Positions 28,001-36,150 of a stretch of 58,123 nt of DNA are shown piece after piece (the first letter of the stretch is position 1; each line of letters opens with the position of its first letter). The notes under the pieces were generated by a model. The model searched no databases and was not told the origin of the DNA. It was given only the letters and a program-made list of their open reading frames with translations. Made by a program: the position numbers and the translations under genes. Origin of the DNA: a virus; the IMG/VR virus record IMGVR_UViG_3300028025_003736, positions 1 to 58,123 of that record, one strand, 5' to 3'.

Positions 28001-28543
28001 CTTGAAATGAGGAGAAATAAAGACCCAAAGAGATTTGATGATTATTTACCAAGAGTTGTAAAAAGAGCAGATGAGCTAATAGGAAAGCAGGAGATTAGGG
28101 ATATGGCTAAGGCTCAACTTGGCGAAGAGTTTAGCAGGGTTGTAACTAGCATATTTGACAATAAGGTTAAAGATAAGATGCTTGTGCTCAATAACAGATA
28201 CCCAATTGTGTATCAAAGTGTAGACACAATACCTGTTGGTCAGATAGAAAAAACTAACTCTGTTCATAACAAGCAGATTAGATTTATGCTACTAAATGGT
28301 CTATTAACAGCTGATGAATATGCATTTTCTATAGGATTTGACAAAGACGGGAATCCCAGGATAGGCATTAGCGAAGATGATTTGAACCAAGAAGTTATTA
28401 AAAGGTATGCAGATGCTATTTCTTTCCCAGGCGTAAAGAAGACCATTGAGGGCGGTAATGAACAGGTTCAATACGATGAAATACTAAAAGCATTCAAGAA
28501 ATTCTCCGCAGATAGGTATGTTTTAAAACAAAGAGTAAAATAG
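22091..28543 (+). CDS. Giant internal virion / ejection protein (2,150 aa)
   Basis: The largest gene of the window. An N-terminal polar region is followed by a Gly/Ala-rich segment (about residues 245-285, then 310-345) with amphipathic helices. There is a low-complexity linker near residue 575-620 (rich in Glu, Ala, Pro), long Lys/Glu coiled-coil stretches and a helical C-terminus. I find no clear polymerase (DFDGD-like), lytic transglycosylase or protease motif. Size and position after two smaller ejection-type proteins match the giant cargo proteins of podoviruses (T7 gp16-like role), which cross the envelope with the DNA. In crAss-like phages a virion RNA polymerase may occupy this slot, but I cannot support that here. 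Confidence 0.6.
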   Translation: MSLSKTPSNEGPKKPTPEEMSRITRFMSSRIGKPKPKQVDKAAVKQAFEKAKEKGVVPKALEVIAPITVAPIKAIDASRTAESDALIKGDKEAINTALEGYNANRVQQGFIEADAFTNTINRMASFDGINTPTPGSGAYNQYKDLIDFKKNDLSLSSDESGKPIFAEKMGLADSYKSGYNAYNTAIASGKYYQENDDNKNTRLLENKRRGITAAPETRFTQEPNQFMATIGGLQRPITDGAVIGIMTSAYASATGFTGPALQAASGVGMFGTVGQDMINSRYGSTLEENYFLAREQGIGEKEAYGKAKSVAEQAALYETAVQIPFSFGGAISTIGKARNLPSTALKVAEKLPAIDKSVKTFARGIAENFKSGVPISGIVALSKAATDMKSEQEGINIENNLERAITEGGHMMAMHMGIHTLTSAPKALSFVPKSVKAFSKQLLAADESITMSFIDIMEGAGLYEPGTKDKIKKDIKSFKAADKKTPDFGGDKDRKTIAAGLIEKRTNLEKEMAGIDKEFHAPIQVKIDEVNIRLRKLNEVSNPFEVEVTDEGVPLTAKTQQDATKISTGEIKEVATEGGVSQYQGPEESKPIEAEKQAEATTADTGNRPISGPEEVVQPKANVKFSDQIRRLKIDESILTGGDMGVAQSNIAGLPIGIYNASVEAIAIGVEAGETIAIAVQKQIKSLREGGYEVDEVRFTKNVNLIEKLSTDKARVSAEAEMQGINSVDYSDLQRFAVEKFNESEVFKDPVEMGKRLRSKLSEKMDTSNISDDVFEMIGYDAVVNEKQAPFLPGTAKRIPLPTESYAKEQILTNPREVFKAIYGAAETQAKGVKERLSMAADAVAEAVYKKSGLRMNPKSVTRAIRMFVNDNMDIETASIAFQENINDITRMAENSQKFGQLKKAISGIRASSKSKSFGTIGTKKATKEMDFMAPSKVRDYDENGNVLDTDTALNKYETLLEDYRKSISGESPDALKARENLSDFLIQQRELYENAQVKKREAKKAQYEAKYDKMLADGKIAINDETGRPVVSKEEFVDGSINPNKEKSQDTENLIGEAEMEELPSVVDQVKTRQKVLLDAIEDGDVSLELIQDAKELAGIDADRVSPQNIKRFNNIIEDVLNGEEPSWIGQIKTDIESNKLREDTTNLNTQIRPMANIQKAGLTNWFKSLLNKDSVTGKAFDTLGITNMLRILTMNDKATSLVRAMSVGNFETAVRDVNTKAKAFTKQLSDVFTWKSAIVGGQKVKFTSSRLTEANSFRIGMVSALEQVQDFAVSVDNMIESLIYHSKVNADEGGYDSYIKNAKDALTSLGIVDGFTNSKYGEITGVSLSADASIEKVLGMLNDRESVALKLAKEGFSNISGDVRQSARDYYGVDLDISSPDYLPRIPLGGQKDVLVDFDNPIFSSLPNHIKKMRASSTFERTPNLNARGGNGEYILYDFDFFRRMPEKYHESATTAYTSESTSTMAKYLSSKEFGDFIQGKFNADPKNYEVNKREFIKHVNEYVNMERKPYVVTKEMAQQRNRFTRFVYGKLLNTWDAAAKQYIPGTITLMTEAGGVPFLKANDLYYKSLKSGKNADLLLQFLSKTSQVNRVTSGVEALRTKGANIDNSQYSRGLKDVSDYLSQSFLTGSKSLEFGDNMVTIQGLLVGYMKGLKLSGKLKNYSDFNLEQELENGLDQYALSYAENFLSFLNNESSFAGKAKIFREGDFTYLRMLQSFNHNQTTNFLIDLGRLTESKIGSDDSKQAIKRIAQYASNQILFGATTYFLGNLSLNTAKTGMDAYSVMFSADESTEESEKDKTATRIGVGLFADAALGRQNVVYAQVVKAGLKGSIEYFQTKKRKEMEAMGYDVSKTLYSKGYSPIFKNDYIGAIGTFTQDAERYYNMVMKDDEAGAGLEESQTNALRKAAAIKGFSLIFPSRDLERIASSTEKSIMNRKLNQIDYDAQALSWSRNDGGEVPPLQVKEASDYLEMRRNKDPKRFDDYLPRVVKRADELIGKQEIRDMAKAQLGEEFSRVVTSIFDNKVKDKMLVLNNRYPIVYQSVDTIPVGQIEKTNSVHNKQIRFMLLNGLLTADEYAFSIGFDKDGNPRIGISEDDLNQEVIKRYADAISFPGVKKTIEGGNEQVQYDEILKAFKKFSADRYVLKQRVK

Positions 28544-28554
28544 AGGTTTTTGGG

Positions 28555-28562
28555 TATATTTG
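28555..28562 (+). promoter_or_regulatory. -7 box TATATTTG before the tail-appendage genes
   Basis: TATATTTG in the 34-nt gap after the giant gene, 16 nt before the ATG at 28578. No good -33 element. Confidence 0.45.
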
Positions 28563-28577
28563 CATAAATAGAATATT

Positions 28578-29132
28578 ATGCCTTTTACTACAGCATTCAC
28601 TGTTACCCAAGGCGGAGATTGTTCACAGTTTCAAATAAATGATACCTCTACATACAATATAGAGGGAACAGGAACATTCACTGCTAGAAAGGTAACAATC
28701 CAAAAATCAGACGGTACATTTCTCAAGGTTGGTAGCACTACTTATAATGAATATGTATGGCCATTTGCAAGCGGAAATACTCTAACACTTAGTGGAGTAG
28801 ACGTAAACAATGTACCATATATACCTCAAGACTACTCATTCTTGATAACACTCGCTTTAACTTCTTCTTCTCCACAAGGGGGGAGCATTTATAGCAAGCA
28901 AAATACAGCTGTATTGACTTGTTATACAATGAGTGGATTTTATAGTTTTTCAAACAAGATGGCAATAAATCCTTCTCTTGAAAAAGACTATAAGTTTGTT
29001 AAGGATGTGATGAGGCTTTGGATAGAGCAAGAATCTGCAAAGAACTCTGGTATAGATGGTGACTTTCAAAGTTCACAATCGGCTCTAAATAGGGCTAAAT
29101 TCATTATTGACAATCTAACAGTGGGTTACTAA
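28578..29132 (+). CDS. Tail-appendage protein upstream of the fibre
   Basis: A 184-aa protein with a beta-rich N-terminal half (about residues 1-115; FTVTQGGDCSQFQINDTSTY, repeated Thr/Ser strands) and a short helical C-terminal part (YKFVKDVMRLWIEQESA). I recognise similar proteins directly upstream of tail fibres in Bacteroidota podoviruses; they may join the fibre to the tail. It ends 1 nt before the fibre gene. Confidence 0.6.
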   Translation: MPFTTAFTVTQGGDCSQFQINDTSTYNIEGTGTFTARKVTIQKSDGTFLKVGSTTYNEYVWPFASGNTLTLSGVDVNNVPYIPQDYSFLITLALTSSSPQGGSIYSKQNTAVLTCYTMSGFYSFSNKMAINPSLEKDYKFVKDVMRLWIEQESAKNSGIDGDFQSSQSALNRAKFIIDNLTVGY

Positions 29133-29133
29133 T

Positions 29134-32100
29134 ATGGCATACTCAATTGGTCAGATAACTACAATACTGCTTAAGGCGGATAAGACAATGTACAAACTTG
29201 GAGATGTTGCATACGACAACATGTTTTCCGAGCTTGATGAGGCTTATGACTATGAAAGGGATATTATCTTTATCTACAAGAAAGCTGTTGAGTATGCAGA
29301 TGACTACTTTGTAGGAACACTTAAATTAGACCAGATTGTAGATAGGTTGGCTTCAAAGTTAAATATTTATGACTACGGAACACTCTCTCCTTTATATGTA
29401 GATGTTTATACACAAGTTGACCAGGGGCTAAATGTAATATATGTCCTAAAATCAACAGCGCTTAGTTTAGGGGCAGGACTTACAGGTGATTCGGACTTTA
29501 GCCAATCTGATATTAATATAAACTTAGACTACGCATACCTAGACACAGTGTATGTAATAGATGGCCGGACACTAACAATAAACGGAACAACATACGACCT
29601 AAGCGCAAATAGAACTTGGTCTGTTGGAACAGTAACTTCAGTATCAGCCTTAACTTTAGGTACAACAGGGACAGACTTATCTAGTACAGTTGCAAATAGT
29701 ACAACAACTCCCACTATAACATTAAACGTACCTACTGCATCAGCAACTAACAGAGGTGCTTTATCAAGTGCAGATTGGACTATATTTAATGGCAAACAAG
29801 GTGCGATAATCTTAACCACAACAGGCTCAAGTGGGTCATCTACGCTAATAGGAACAACATTAAATATTCCAAATTACACGCTAGGTGGATTAGGCGGTGT
29901 TCCTGCGTCAAGACAATTGACAATTAATGGTACATCGTATGACTTAAGTGCAGATAGAAGTTGGAATGTGGGTACAGTAACATCTGTAGACATGTCCGTT
30001 CCAACAGGGTTAACAATATCTGGTAATCCAATAACTTCATCTGGAACATTAGCAATAGGGTTAGCGAGTGGATACTCTATACCCACAACAGCAAATCAAA
30101 CTAATTGGACTACTGCATATAATGATAGCATAGTAAGTGCAGCAGTTACAGGAACAACTACTAAGACATTAACTTTAACACAGCAAGATGCAGGTACAAT
30201 AACAGCATCTTGGACAGATATAAATACTGATGCAGTAACTTCTGTTTTTGGCAGGACAGGGGCAGTAGTGGCAGCAGAAGGGGATTATACATTAACTCAA
30301 CTTGGAGATGTAACAATCACAACACCATCAACAAATCAAGTATTAAAATATAATGGAACAGCTTGGGTAAATAGTGCAGATACCGATACAGGTATTACTT
30401 CACTAAATGGATTAACTGCATTAACTCAAACTTTTGCAACAGGAACAAGTGGTTCTGATTTTAATATTTCAAGTGGCACTTCTACACATACGTTTAATTT
30501 GCCTACAGCAAGTGCAACTAATAGAGGTCTTTTATCTACTTCTGATTGGACATTATTTAATGGTAAAGAATCTGCTTTAACATTTTCTTCTCCATTAAGT
30601 AGAGCAACAAATACAATAAGTATCCCTGCTGCTACAACTTCTGTGAATGGATATTTAACTTCTACAGATTGGACAACCTTTAATAATAAGGTAGGTGGTA
30701 GTGGAACAAGCGGTCAGATAGCTTATTGGAATGGTACTGCAACACAAACTGGTTCTGCTGATTTTGCTTGGGATAATACAAATAAATATTTAGTTTCTAA
30801 TATAGGTCTTAGTGGATATGTTAAACTTGCACAAACAGGATGGAATAGCGGATTCATTCAAACTGCTTATTCTAATTTTATATTTGGTAGCAATTTGAGA
30901 TATGATGGTACTCAATGGATATACGACCAATCTGGTTTTGGTGTACAATTTCAGGCAGATAGTTTTAATGGATATTTGCAATTAAATACTGCAACAAGCG
31001 GAACAGGTGGAAATACTGCTACAATTAATCCAAGACTTAGAATATTAAATGATGGTAGAACTTTCTTAGGAACTTCTATTGTTACAGATGATACCACAAG
31101 TTCTTTACAAGTTGGTGGAAGTGGTAGGTTTACAGGAACTTTAAAGTTAGATACAATAAATGCAGCTACTACAGATACAGATAAATTTTTAGTATCTGAT
31201 GGTGGTATTATTAAGTTTAGAACAGGAACAGAAATATTATCAGACATAGGTGGTCAAGGTTCTTTAACTCTAACTACTACAGGAACAAGTGGTGCTGCAA
31301 CCTTAATAGGTAACACATTAAATGTTCCTCAATATGAAGCAGAAGGTAATTATGTTACAACGGCAACTACATTAACCATCAATGGAACTACTTATGATTT
31401 AAGTGCAAATAGAAGTTGGTCTGTAGGTACAGTTACTTCTGTAGGTCTTTCAATGCCTGTAGCTTTTTCTGTTTCCAATACACCAATTACATCAAGCGGT
31501 ACTTTAGCGGTAACAGCAGTCGGTACTTCTTCTCAATATATTCGTGGAGATGGTCAATTAGCAACCTTACCAAGTGGTTCAAGTGGTGGTAGTTCTGTTA
31601 ATTACTACCTAAATGGTAGTGTTAATCAAGGAACTATTGGTGGAAGCGTTTACTATGAAATGAATAGGAGTGCTATTATCGGTGTTGGAACTGATTTTAC
31701 AAGAACAAATGGTAGTGGAAATGGTCTTATAGCACAATTTATTACTGATGTAGCAGACCCAAATAGATTAGAAATACCTGGTGGTGCATGGAACTTTGAA
31801 ATGTATTTTTCAGCTTCTTCAAGCGGTGGAAGTCCTACATTCTATGTTGAATTATTAAAATATAATGGAACAACATTTACAAGTATTGCTTCAAATGTAT
31901 CAAATGCTGAAGTAATAACAGGTGGTACAACTATAGATTTATATGTATCATCTCTTGCCGTTCCTCAAACAACATTACTTGCAACAGATAGATTAGCAAT
32001 TAGGGTTTATATAACTACAAGTGGTAAGGATATAACCTTACACACAGAAGACAATCATCTTTGCGAAATAATTACAACTTTTGCTGGAGGTGTAAGTTCA

Positions 32101-34545
32101 CTAAACGGATTAACTGCTAACACACAATATTTTGCAGTAGGAACAGCAGGAACTGATTTTGCAATTAGTTCTTTATCGGATACGCATACATTTAATCTCC
32201 CTACTGCATCTGCAACAAATAGAGGGGCATTAAGTTCTGCCGATTGGACAACATTTAATGGTAAGCAAAACGCTATAACATTAACTACTACAGGAACAAG
32301 TGGGGCTGCAACATTAGTAGGTGCAACTTTAAATATACCACAATATCAAGCAGCAGGTACTTATGTTACATCGGTTACAGGTACAAGTCCTATTGTATCA
32401 AGTGGAGGTACAACTCCTGCTATTTCTATTCCTGCTGCGACTACATCTGTGAACGGATATTTAACTTCAACAGATTGGACAACATTTAATGGTAAGTTTA
32501 ACCTTCCATCCCTTACAAGCGGTTCAGTCCTATTCAGCAACGGCACAACCATAGCACAAGACAATGCTAACTTCTTTTGGGATGATACTAATAATAGATT
32601 AGGTATAGGTACTGCAACTCCATACTCAAGATTATCAATTAATGGAAACGCTGCAGATTTTAACTCTGCAAGTACAAAAATATCTGTATATGCTGATGGT
32701 TCTTCTACTTATGGTATTGGATTTTCAAAATATACGAATTATGGATTAGGTCTTTTCTCGGCTAATAATTTTACAGATTCTCCAAGAGTATTTATTGAAA
32801 GTACAGGTAACGTAGGTATAGGTACTACAAGTCCTGCTGCTAAATTAGAGGTTGCTGGAGATATTAAAGTATTAAGTACAGGTGCAGCTATTTATGCTTC
32901 AACTGAAGGTGTATATTTTGCTGGTACTGTAAATGGAAATTATTTATCATTTTCAACTAATAGTGCCGAAAGAGCAAGAATTACAAATGGTGGTAACGTA
33001 CTAATAGGTAATACAACAAATAGATTAAGGTTAACGGTTAGTGGTGCTGATGCAAATGCACCTACATTAGGAACTGCAAGCGGTACTACTGTTTTTGCAA
33101 ATGCAGCAGTTACTACACAATATGGTATGAACTTCGGCATATCAAGTTCGGGATATGGGTGGATTCAACAACATAGATTTGATGGTACTGCAACTGCATA
33201 CGCATTAGCATTACAGCCAAGTGGTGGTCGTGTATTGATAGGCACAGCAACAGACAATGGCACAGATAGGTTGCAGGTAAGTGGGAGTTCCACATTCTCA
33301 AGTAGTGTAACGGCAACACAGTTTAATGGCAAGTTATATACAGGTGCAACATATAATTTTGAAGGTGGATATTTTGGAAAATCAAGTGGAAATGGTGGTG
33401 CTTTATTAGAATTATTAGGACATGGCGGAGTAAGTACATCAAATGGGTTTGCTCTTAGATATGATACAGATGTTAGCGGAAATTTATTATTTCAGTATGC
33501 AGGTTCTCAAGCTACATATGGTGCTTTATCATACTCTACGATATTACAATTAACAAGTGCAGGTGCAGCCACATTTAGTTCATCTGTAACGGCTTCATCA
33601 CTTATTAAGAGTGGTGGTACATCAGCACAAATATTAGCAGCAGATGGTTCGGTAATAACAGCAGGAACGAACATCACAATAAGTGGTGGAACGATAAGTG
33701 CAAGTGGCGGTGGTACAGTTACAGGAACAGGAACAACTAACTACATACCTAAATTTACAGGTGCAAGTGCATTAGGGGATAGTGCAATATCACAATCAGC
33801 AACTGGCAATAGAATATTGATAGGTGCAACTGATGATACTACAAGTAAATTAAGGGTAAGTGGTGCAACAAGAACATCAACATTGATTGTTGATGCAGGT
33901 ACTGCATCTGTAGCACCAATAAACTTTACATTATCAAGTGCTGCATTAATGACAAACAACCTCGCTGGAGATGTAGAGGTTAATAGTGCTGGTCATTTAT
34001 ATTATAGTTTTTGGGATGAAATTAGGGGTGTAGTAAATGCAGAACAGTTCTTAACAAATACATCTACATATACACTAACATCTACAATATCATCACAAAA
34101 ATTATTTAACGTAGGGCCATTATCTGGTAATGCTGGGGCATTAACTGTAAAGCCTTCTACGACATATTTTTTTGAATGTATGTTTTCATTAACATCAATG
34201 AGTTCTACAAGTGGTAGTGCAAGATTTGATTTAAAAGGTGCAGGAACAGCAGGGGTATCAAGTACAGCTTATTCTGCAACTGGAATTGATATAAGTACTA
34301 TTACAAGTAGTAATTTTCTTAATGGAGTATTTAGCAATAGTATAATTTCTACAGAATTAGTTACTGGTGGAGTTGGAACAGGTATGTGGGTACAAATTAA
34401 AGGGATATTTAGAACTAACGGTACTGCTGGAACAATAATCCCATCAATTCAATTAGTAACGGCAGCAGCAGCAATAGTAGGTGTTAACTCATTTTTTAGA
34501 GTATATCCAATAGGCTCAGATACTGCGAATTATCAAGGTCAATAA
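29134..34545 (+). CDS. Tail fibre, repeat-rich receptor-binding protein
   Basis: A 1,803-aa fibre. The N-terminal 125 residues (helical, DEAYDYERDIIFIYKKAVEY) probably attach to the tail. The shaft is built of degenerate repeats: NGTTYDLSANRxWSVGTVTSV (three copies), SADWTxFNGKQ, GTSGAATLxGxTLNxPQY, ATTSVNGYLTSTDWTTFN (two copies), and several 'GIGT-x-x-P-x-x-KL' or 'LIGTAT' units common in long fibres. The last 150 residues form a Ser/Thr-rich beta domain with TYFFECMFSLTS. I see no C-terminal peptidase-S74 chaperone signature. The protein should bind a host surface glycan or outer-membrane receptor. Confidence 0.85.
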   Translation: MAYSIGQITTILLKADKTMYKLGDVAYDNMFSELDEAYDYERDIIFIYKKAVEYADDYFVGTLKLDQIVDRLASKLNIYDYGTLSPLYVDVYTQVDQGLNVIYVLKSTALSLGAGLTGDSDFSQSDININLDYAYLDTVYVIDGRTLTINGTTYDLSANRTWSVGTVTSVSALTLGTTGTDLSSTVANSTTTPTITLNVPTASATNRGALSSADWTIFNGKQGAIILTTTGSSGSSTLIGTTLNIPNYTLGGLGGVPASRQLTINGTSYDLSADRSWNVGTVTSVDMSVPTGLTISGNPITSSGTLAIGLASGYSIPTTANQTNWTTAYNDSIVSAAVTGTTTKTLTLTQQDAGTITASWTDINTDAVTSVFGRTGAVVAAEGDYTLTQLGDVTITTPSTNQVLKYNGTAWVNSADTDTGITSLNGLTALTQTFATGTSGSDFNISSGTSTHTFNLPTASATNRGLLSTSDWTLFNGKESALTFSSPLSRATNTISIPAATTSVNGYLTSTDWTTFNNKVGGSGTSGQIAYWNGTATQTGSADFAWDNTNKYLVSNIGLSGYVKLAQTGWNSGFIQTAYSNFIFGSNLRYDGTQWIYDQSGFGVQFQADSFNGYLQLNTATSGTGGNTATINPRLRILNDGRTFLGTSIVTDDTTSSLQVGGSGRFTGTLKLDTINAATTDTDKFLVSDGGIIKFRTGTEILSDIGGQGSLTLTTTGTSGAATLIGNTLNVPQYEAEGNYVTTATTLTINGTTYDLSANRSWSVGTVTSVGLSMPVAFSVSNTPITSSGTLAVTAVGTSSQYIRGDGQLATLPSGSSGGSSVNYYLNGSVNQGTIGGSVYYEMNRSAIIGVGTDFTRTNGSGNGLIAQFITDVADPNRLEIPGGAWNFEMYFSASSSGGSPTFYVELLKYNGTTFTSIASNVSNAEVITGGTTIDLYVSSLAVPQTTLLATDRLAIRVYITTSGKDITLHTEDNHLCEIITTFAGGVSSLNGLTANTQYFAVGTAGTDFAISSLSDTHTFNLPTASATNRGALSSADWTTFNGKQNAITLTTTGTSGAATLVGATLNIPQYQAAGTYVTSVTGTSPIVSSGGTTPAISIPAATTSVNGYLTSTDWTTFNGKFNLPSLTSGSVLFSNGTTIAQDNANFFWDDTNNRLGIGTATPYSRLSINGNAADFNSASTKISVYADGSSTYGIGFSKYTNYGLGLFSANNFTDSPRVFIESTGNVGIGTTSPAAKLEVAGDIKVLSTGAAIYASTEGVYFAGTVNGNYLSFSTNSAERARITNGGNVLIGNTTNRLRLTVSGADANAPTLGTASGTTVFANAAVTTQYGMNFGISSSGYGWIQQHRFDGTATAYALALQPSGGRVLIGTATDNGTDRLQVSGSSTFSSSVTATQFNGKLYTGATYNFEGGYFGKSSGNGGALLELLGHGGVSTSNGFALRYDTDVSGNLLFQYAGSQATYGALSYSTILQLTSAGAATFSSSVTASSLIKSGGTSAQILAADGSVITAGTNITISGGTISASGGGTVTGTGTTNYIPKFTGASALGDSAISQSATGNRILIGATDDTTSKLRVSGATRTSTLIVDAGTASVAPINFTLSSAALMTNNLAGDVEVNSAGHLYYSFWDEIRGVVNAEQFLTNTSTYTLTSTISSQKLFNVGPLSGNAGALTVKPSTTYFFECMFSLTSMSSTSGSARFDLKGAGTAGVSSTAYSATGIDISTITSSNFLNGVFSNSIISTELVTGGVGTGMWVQIKGIFRTNGTAGTIIPSIQLVTAAAAIVGVNSFFRVYPIGSDTANYQGQ
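29560..32520 (+). repeat. Degenerate repeats within the fibre gene
   Basis: Related DNA units lie near 29,575, 29,920 and 31,375 (NGTTYDLSANR unit), near 29,745, 30,500 and 32,210 (ATNRGALSSADW unit), and near 30,630 and 32,440 (VNGYLTSTDWTTFN unit). They differ at third codon positions, so they are old duplications that keep the protein sequence, though still similar enough to recombine. Confidence 0.75.
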
Positions 34546-34561
34546 TAATAAAACAAATACA

Positions 34562-34885
34562 ATGACAAACATTCAATTTCAGCTAAATCCTTCGCTCCCG
34601 TTTATTAACGTAGAAGCAGTTAAAGGGTATTTTTACGTTCAGTACCCAAGTGGACTTTCTTATTGGGCAATCCAAGATGATAAAGGAACTAACCTTAAAG
34701 ATGGTAATTACACCTTTAGCCAAGAAGTTTTGGCACAGTGGACAACCTCTGACCAAGTTCTTATTGATGACATCCTTGCTGCTGCCCCTTGGATTGTGGT
34801 AGATAACACCCCTATTCCTCCAGCCCCAGAGCAAACACCAGAGCCAGTATCAGAAATCGTATCTGACGTAGAAGTTTCTGAATAG
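34562..34885 (+). CDS. Small protein after the tail fibre (possible fibre assembly factor)
   Basis: A 107-aa acidic protein starting MTNIQFQLNPSLPFINVEAV, with an aromatic core (YFYVQYPSGLSYWAI) and a Pro/Glu-rich tail (IPPAPEQTPEPVSEIV). Size, charge and position fit small fibre chaperones or tip proteins, but no family is recognised. Confidence 0.5.
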   Translation: MTNIQFQLNPSLPFINVEAVKGYFYVQYPSGLSYWAIQDDKGTNLKDGNYTFSQEVLAQWTTSDQVLIDDILAAAPWIVVDNTPIPPAPEQTPEPVSEIVSDVEVSE

Positions 34886-34905
34886 TATATAATAATTATA
34901 TGTGT

Positions 34906-34942
34906 ATTCTGACTGAAATATAAAAAAAATTTTGGTCAGAAT
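34906..34942 (+). repeat. 14-bp inverted repeat overlapping a -33 element
   Basis: ATTCTGACTGAAAT (34906-34919) pairs with ATTTTGGTCAGAAT (34929-34942), 14 bp with two G-T wobbles, around a 9-nt A-rich loop. It covers the TTTG at 34931-34934 of the promoter described next. Lacking a U-tract, it looks more like an operator than a terminator. Confidence 0.8.
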
Positions 34943-34961
34943 CCTTATATATGTACCTTTG
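34931..34961 (+). promoter_or_regulatory. Canonical Bacteroidota promoter (TTTG-N19-TACCTTTG)
   Basis: TTTG at 34931-34934, a 19-nt spacer and TACCTTTG at 34954-34961. Both elements and spacing match the Bacteroidota consensus. Transcription should start near 34965 and serve the gene at 34984. Confidence 0.75.
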
Positions 34962-34983
34962 AGTATACACAAAATCTATAAAA

Positions 34984-35421
34984 ATGGCAAAAGTAAACAG
35001 AACAAACAGCGAACTATTGAACTTAGTTCAGGTTATTAATATCCTTCTTAGGGATGATAAGTTTAAACAAAACAACACAAAAGGAGTAAAGAAGCTTCAA
35101 AAAATTGGAGAGAAAATAAAGCCTTTTCTAGATTTGTACAATGAAAAAATTGAAGATTTAAGGCTAGATAACGCAAATGTAGATGCAAGTGGGAGTCTAT
35201 TATTCAACGAAAAAGGAGAATATTTGTTTTCAAAAGATGGTCTTAAAAACTTGAATAAGTCTATAAAGTCTCTATTGAATGAAACATTTGAGTTCTATCA
35301 ATTAACATTCTCAACAGAAGGAATTGAGGAATATGATTTTTTAAATGGATGGGTAGAAGGACTTGATTTTCAACAAGTTGAAGATGTTTCATCTGATGTA
35401 ATTGAGGCAGAAGTTATTTAA
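34984..35421 (+). CDS. Hypothetical 145-aa protein with its own promoter and terminator
   Basis: A charged, helical protein starting MAKVNRTNSELLNLVQVINI, with an acidic C-terminus (QQVEDVSSDVIEAEVI). No domain recognised. It is a monocistronic unit: canonical promoter with a dyad at 34906-34961 and a strong terminator at 35445-35476, between fibre and lysis genes. That isolation suggests a regulator or a protein made at its own time. Confidence 0.6.
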   Translation: MAKVNRTNSELLNLVQVINILLRDDKFKQNNTKGVKKLQKIGEKIKPFLDLYNEKIEDLRLDNANVDASGSLLFNEKGEYLFSKDGLKNLNKSIKSLLNETFEFYQLTFSTEGIEEYDFLNGWVEGLDFQQVEDVSSDVIEAEVI

Positions 35422-35444
35422 GTGAAAATTTAATATATATAGTT

Positions 35445-35476
35445 AAAGGCTCCTATCTTTGGGGCCTTTTATTTTT
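35445..35476 (+). terminator. Intrinsic terminator before the lysis cassette
   Basis: AAAGGCTCC (35445-35453) pairs with GGGGCCTTT (35461-35469), 9 bp with one wobble, over a 7-nt loop; TATTTTT follows. Confidence 0.88.
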
Positions 35477-35514
35477 AGCACAATAAACACATTTTAAACA
35501 ATAAATCTAATATA

Positions 35515-36144
35515 ATGAAGTATCATATAATATATTCTGGGATTATACTAGTCTTGGCTATAGTATTATTTAGGTCTGAATGCAGCATGTCTGATAATAT
35601 TAAAAATGAGATAAAGATAGATGGGAAGAAGTACGATGTAATAAAGACCGATACAGACACAGTATTTGTAAAAGTAAATCCAGATGTTGTATATAAATCT
35701 GGTAAAAATATATACCGGGACACTACGATATATAGAGATGTACCATCATTTGGATTGTCTGACGCAGGTGCCGAGGTTATTCAACAGTACTACGACTCTA
35801 TTTTGATGTCTCACTTTGCTACAAACGTATATATTGATACCATAAAATTCGGGAAGTATGGTAGCTTGTACATTAAAGATTCTATACAAGAGAACAAAAT
35901 ACTGTCTAGGGAGTCAAATTCTGACCTAATGTTCCCTAGTGTAACAAATACTACAATAGTTAAGGAAAAGCCCAAGAATCAGCTATATTTAGGTGCTAGA
36001 GGCATATTTGCAAATGGCGCAGTATCTGGAGTGGGTACAGGCCTTATTTTAAAGTCTAAGAAGGACAGGTTGTATGGTGTTGGGGCTATTATAGACGGTA
36101 AAAAAAATATTAACTTTGCCTTAGATTTTTATATTAAACTATAG
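35515..36144 (+). CDS. Membrane-anchored periplasmic protein, inner-membrane spanin-like
   Basis: A 209-aa protein with an N-terminal membrane anchor (residues 4-20, YHIIYSGIILVLAIVLF) and then a polar, charged, partly helical part with 'IYRDTTIYRD' and 'YYDSILMSHF' segments, ending in a beta-rich Gly region. It heads the lysis cassette. The 'DT-x-x-RD' pattern recalls DUF6808-type phage proteins that I associate with Rz-like functions. A spanin would link membranes and break the outer membrane after endolysin action. Moderate inference. Confidence 0.5.
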   Translation: MKYHIIYSGIILVLAIVLFRSECSMSDNIKNEIKIDGKKYDVIKTDTDTVFVKVNPDVVYKSGKNIYRDTTIYRDVPSFGLSDAGAEVIQQYYDSILMSHFATNVYIDTIKFGKYGSLYIKDSIQENKILSRESNSDLMFPSVTNTTIVKEKPKNQLYLGARGIFANGAVSGVGTGLILKSKKDRLYGVGAIIDGKKNINFALDFYIKL

Positions 36145-36150
36145 GGTAAT

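Noticed and set aside
22091-28543. Virion RNA polymerase in the giant gene
   Set aside because: I could not find a DxDGD-type catalytic motif or other polymerase signature by eye.
29529-29819. Antisense ORFs inside the fibre gene
   Set aside because: They result from the biased codon use of the repeat region; no start context or promoter.
29134-34545. CRISPR array or diversity-generating retroelement in the fibre region
   Set aside because: Repeats are coding and degenerate, without constant spacers; no reverse transcriptase or template repeat is seen.
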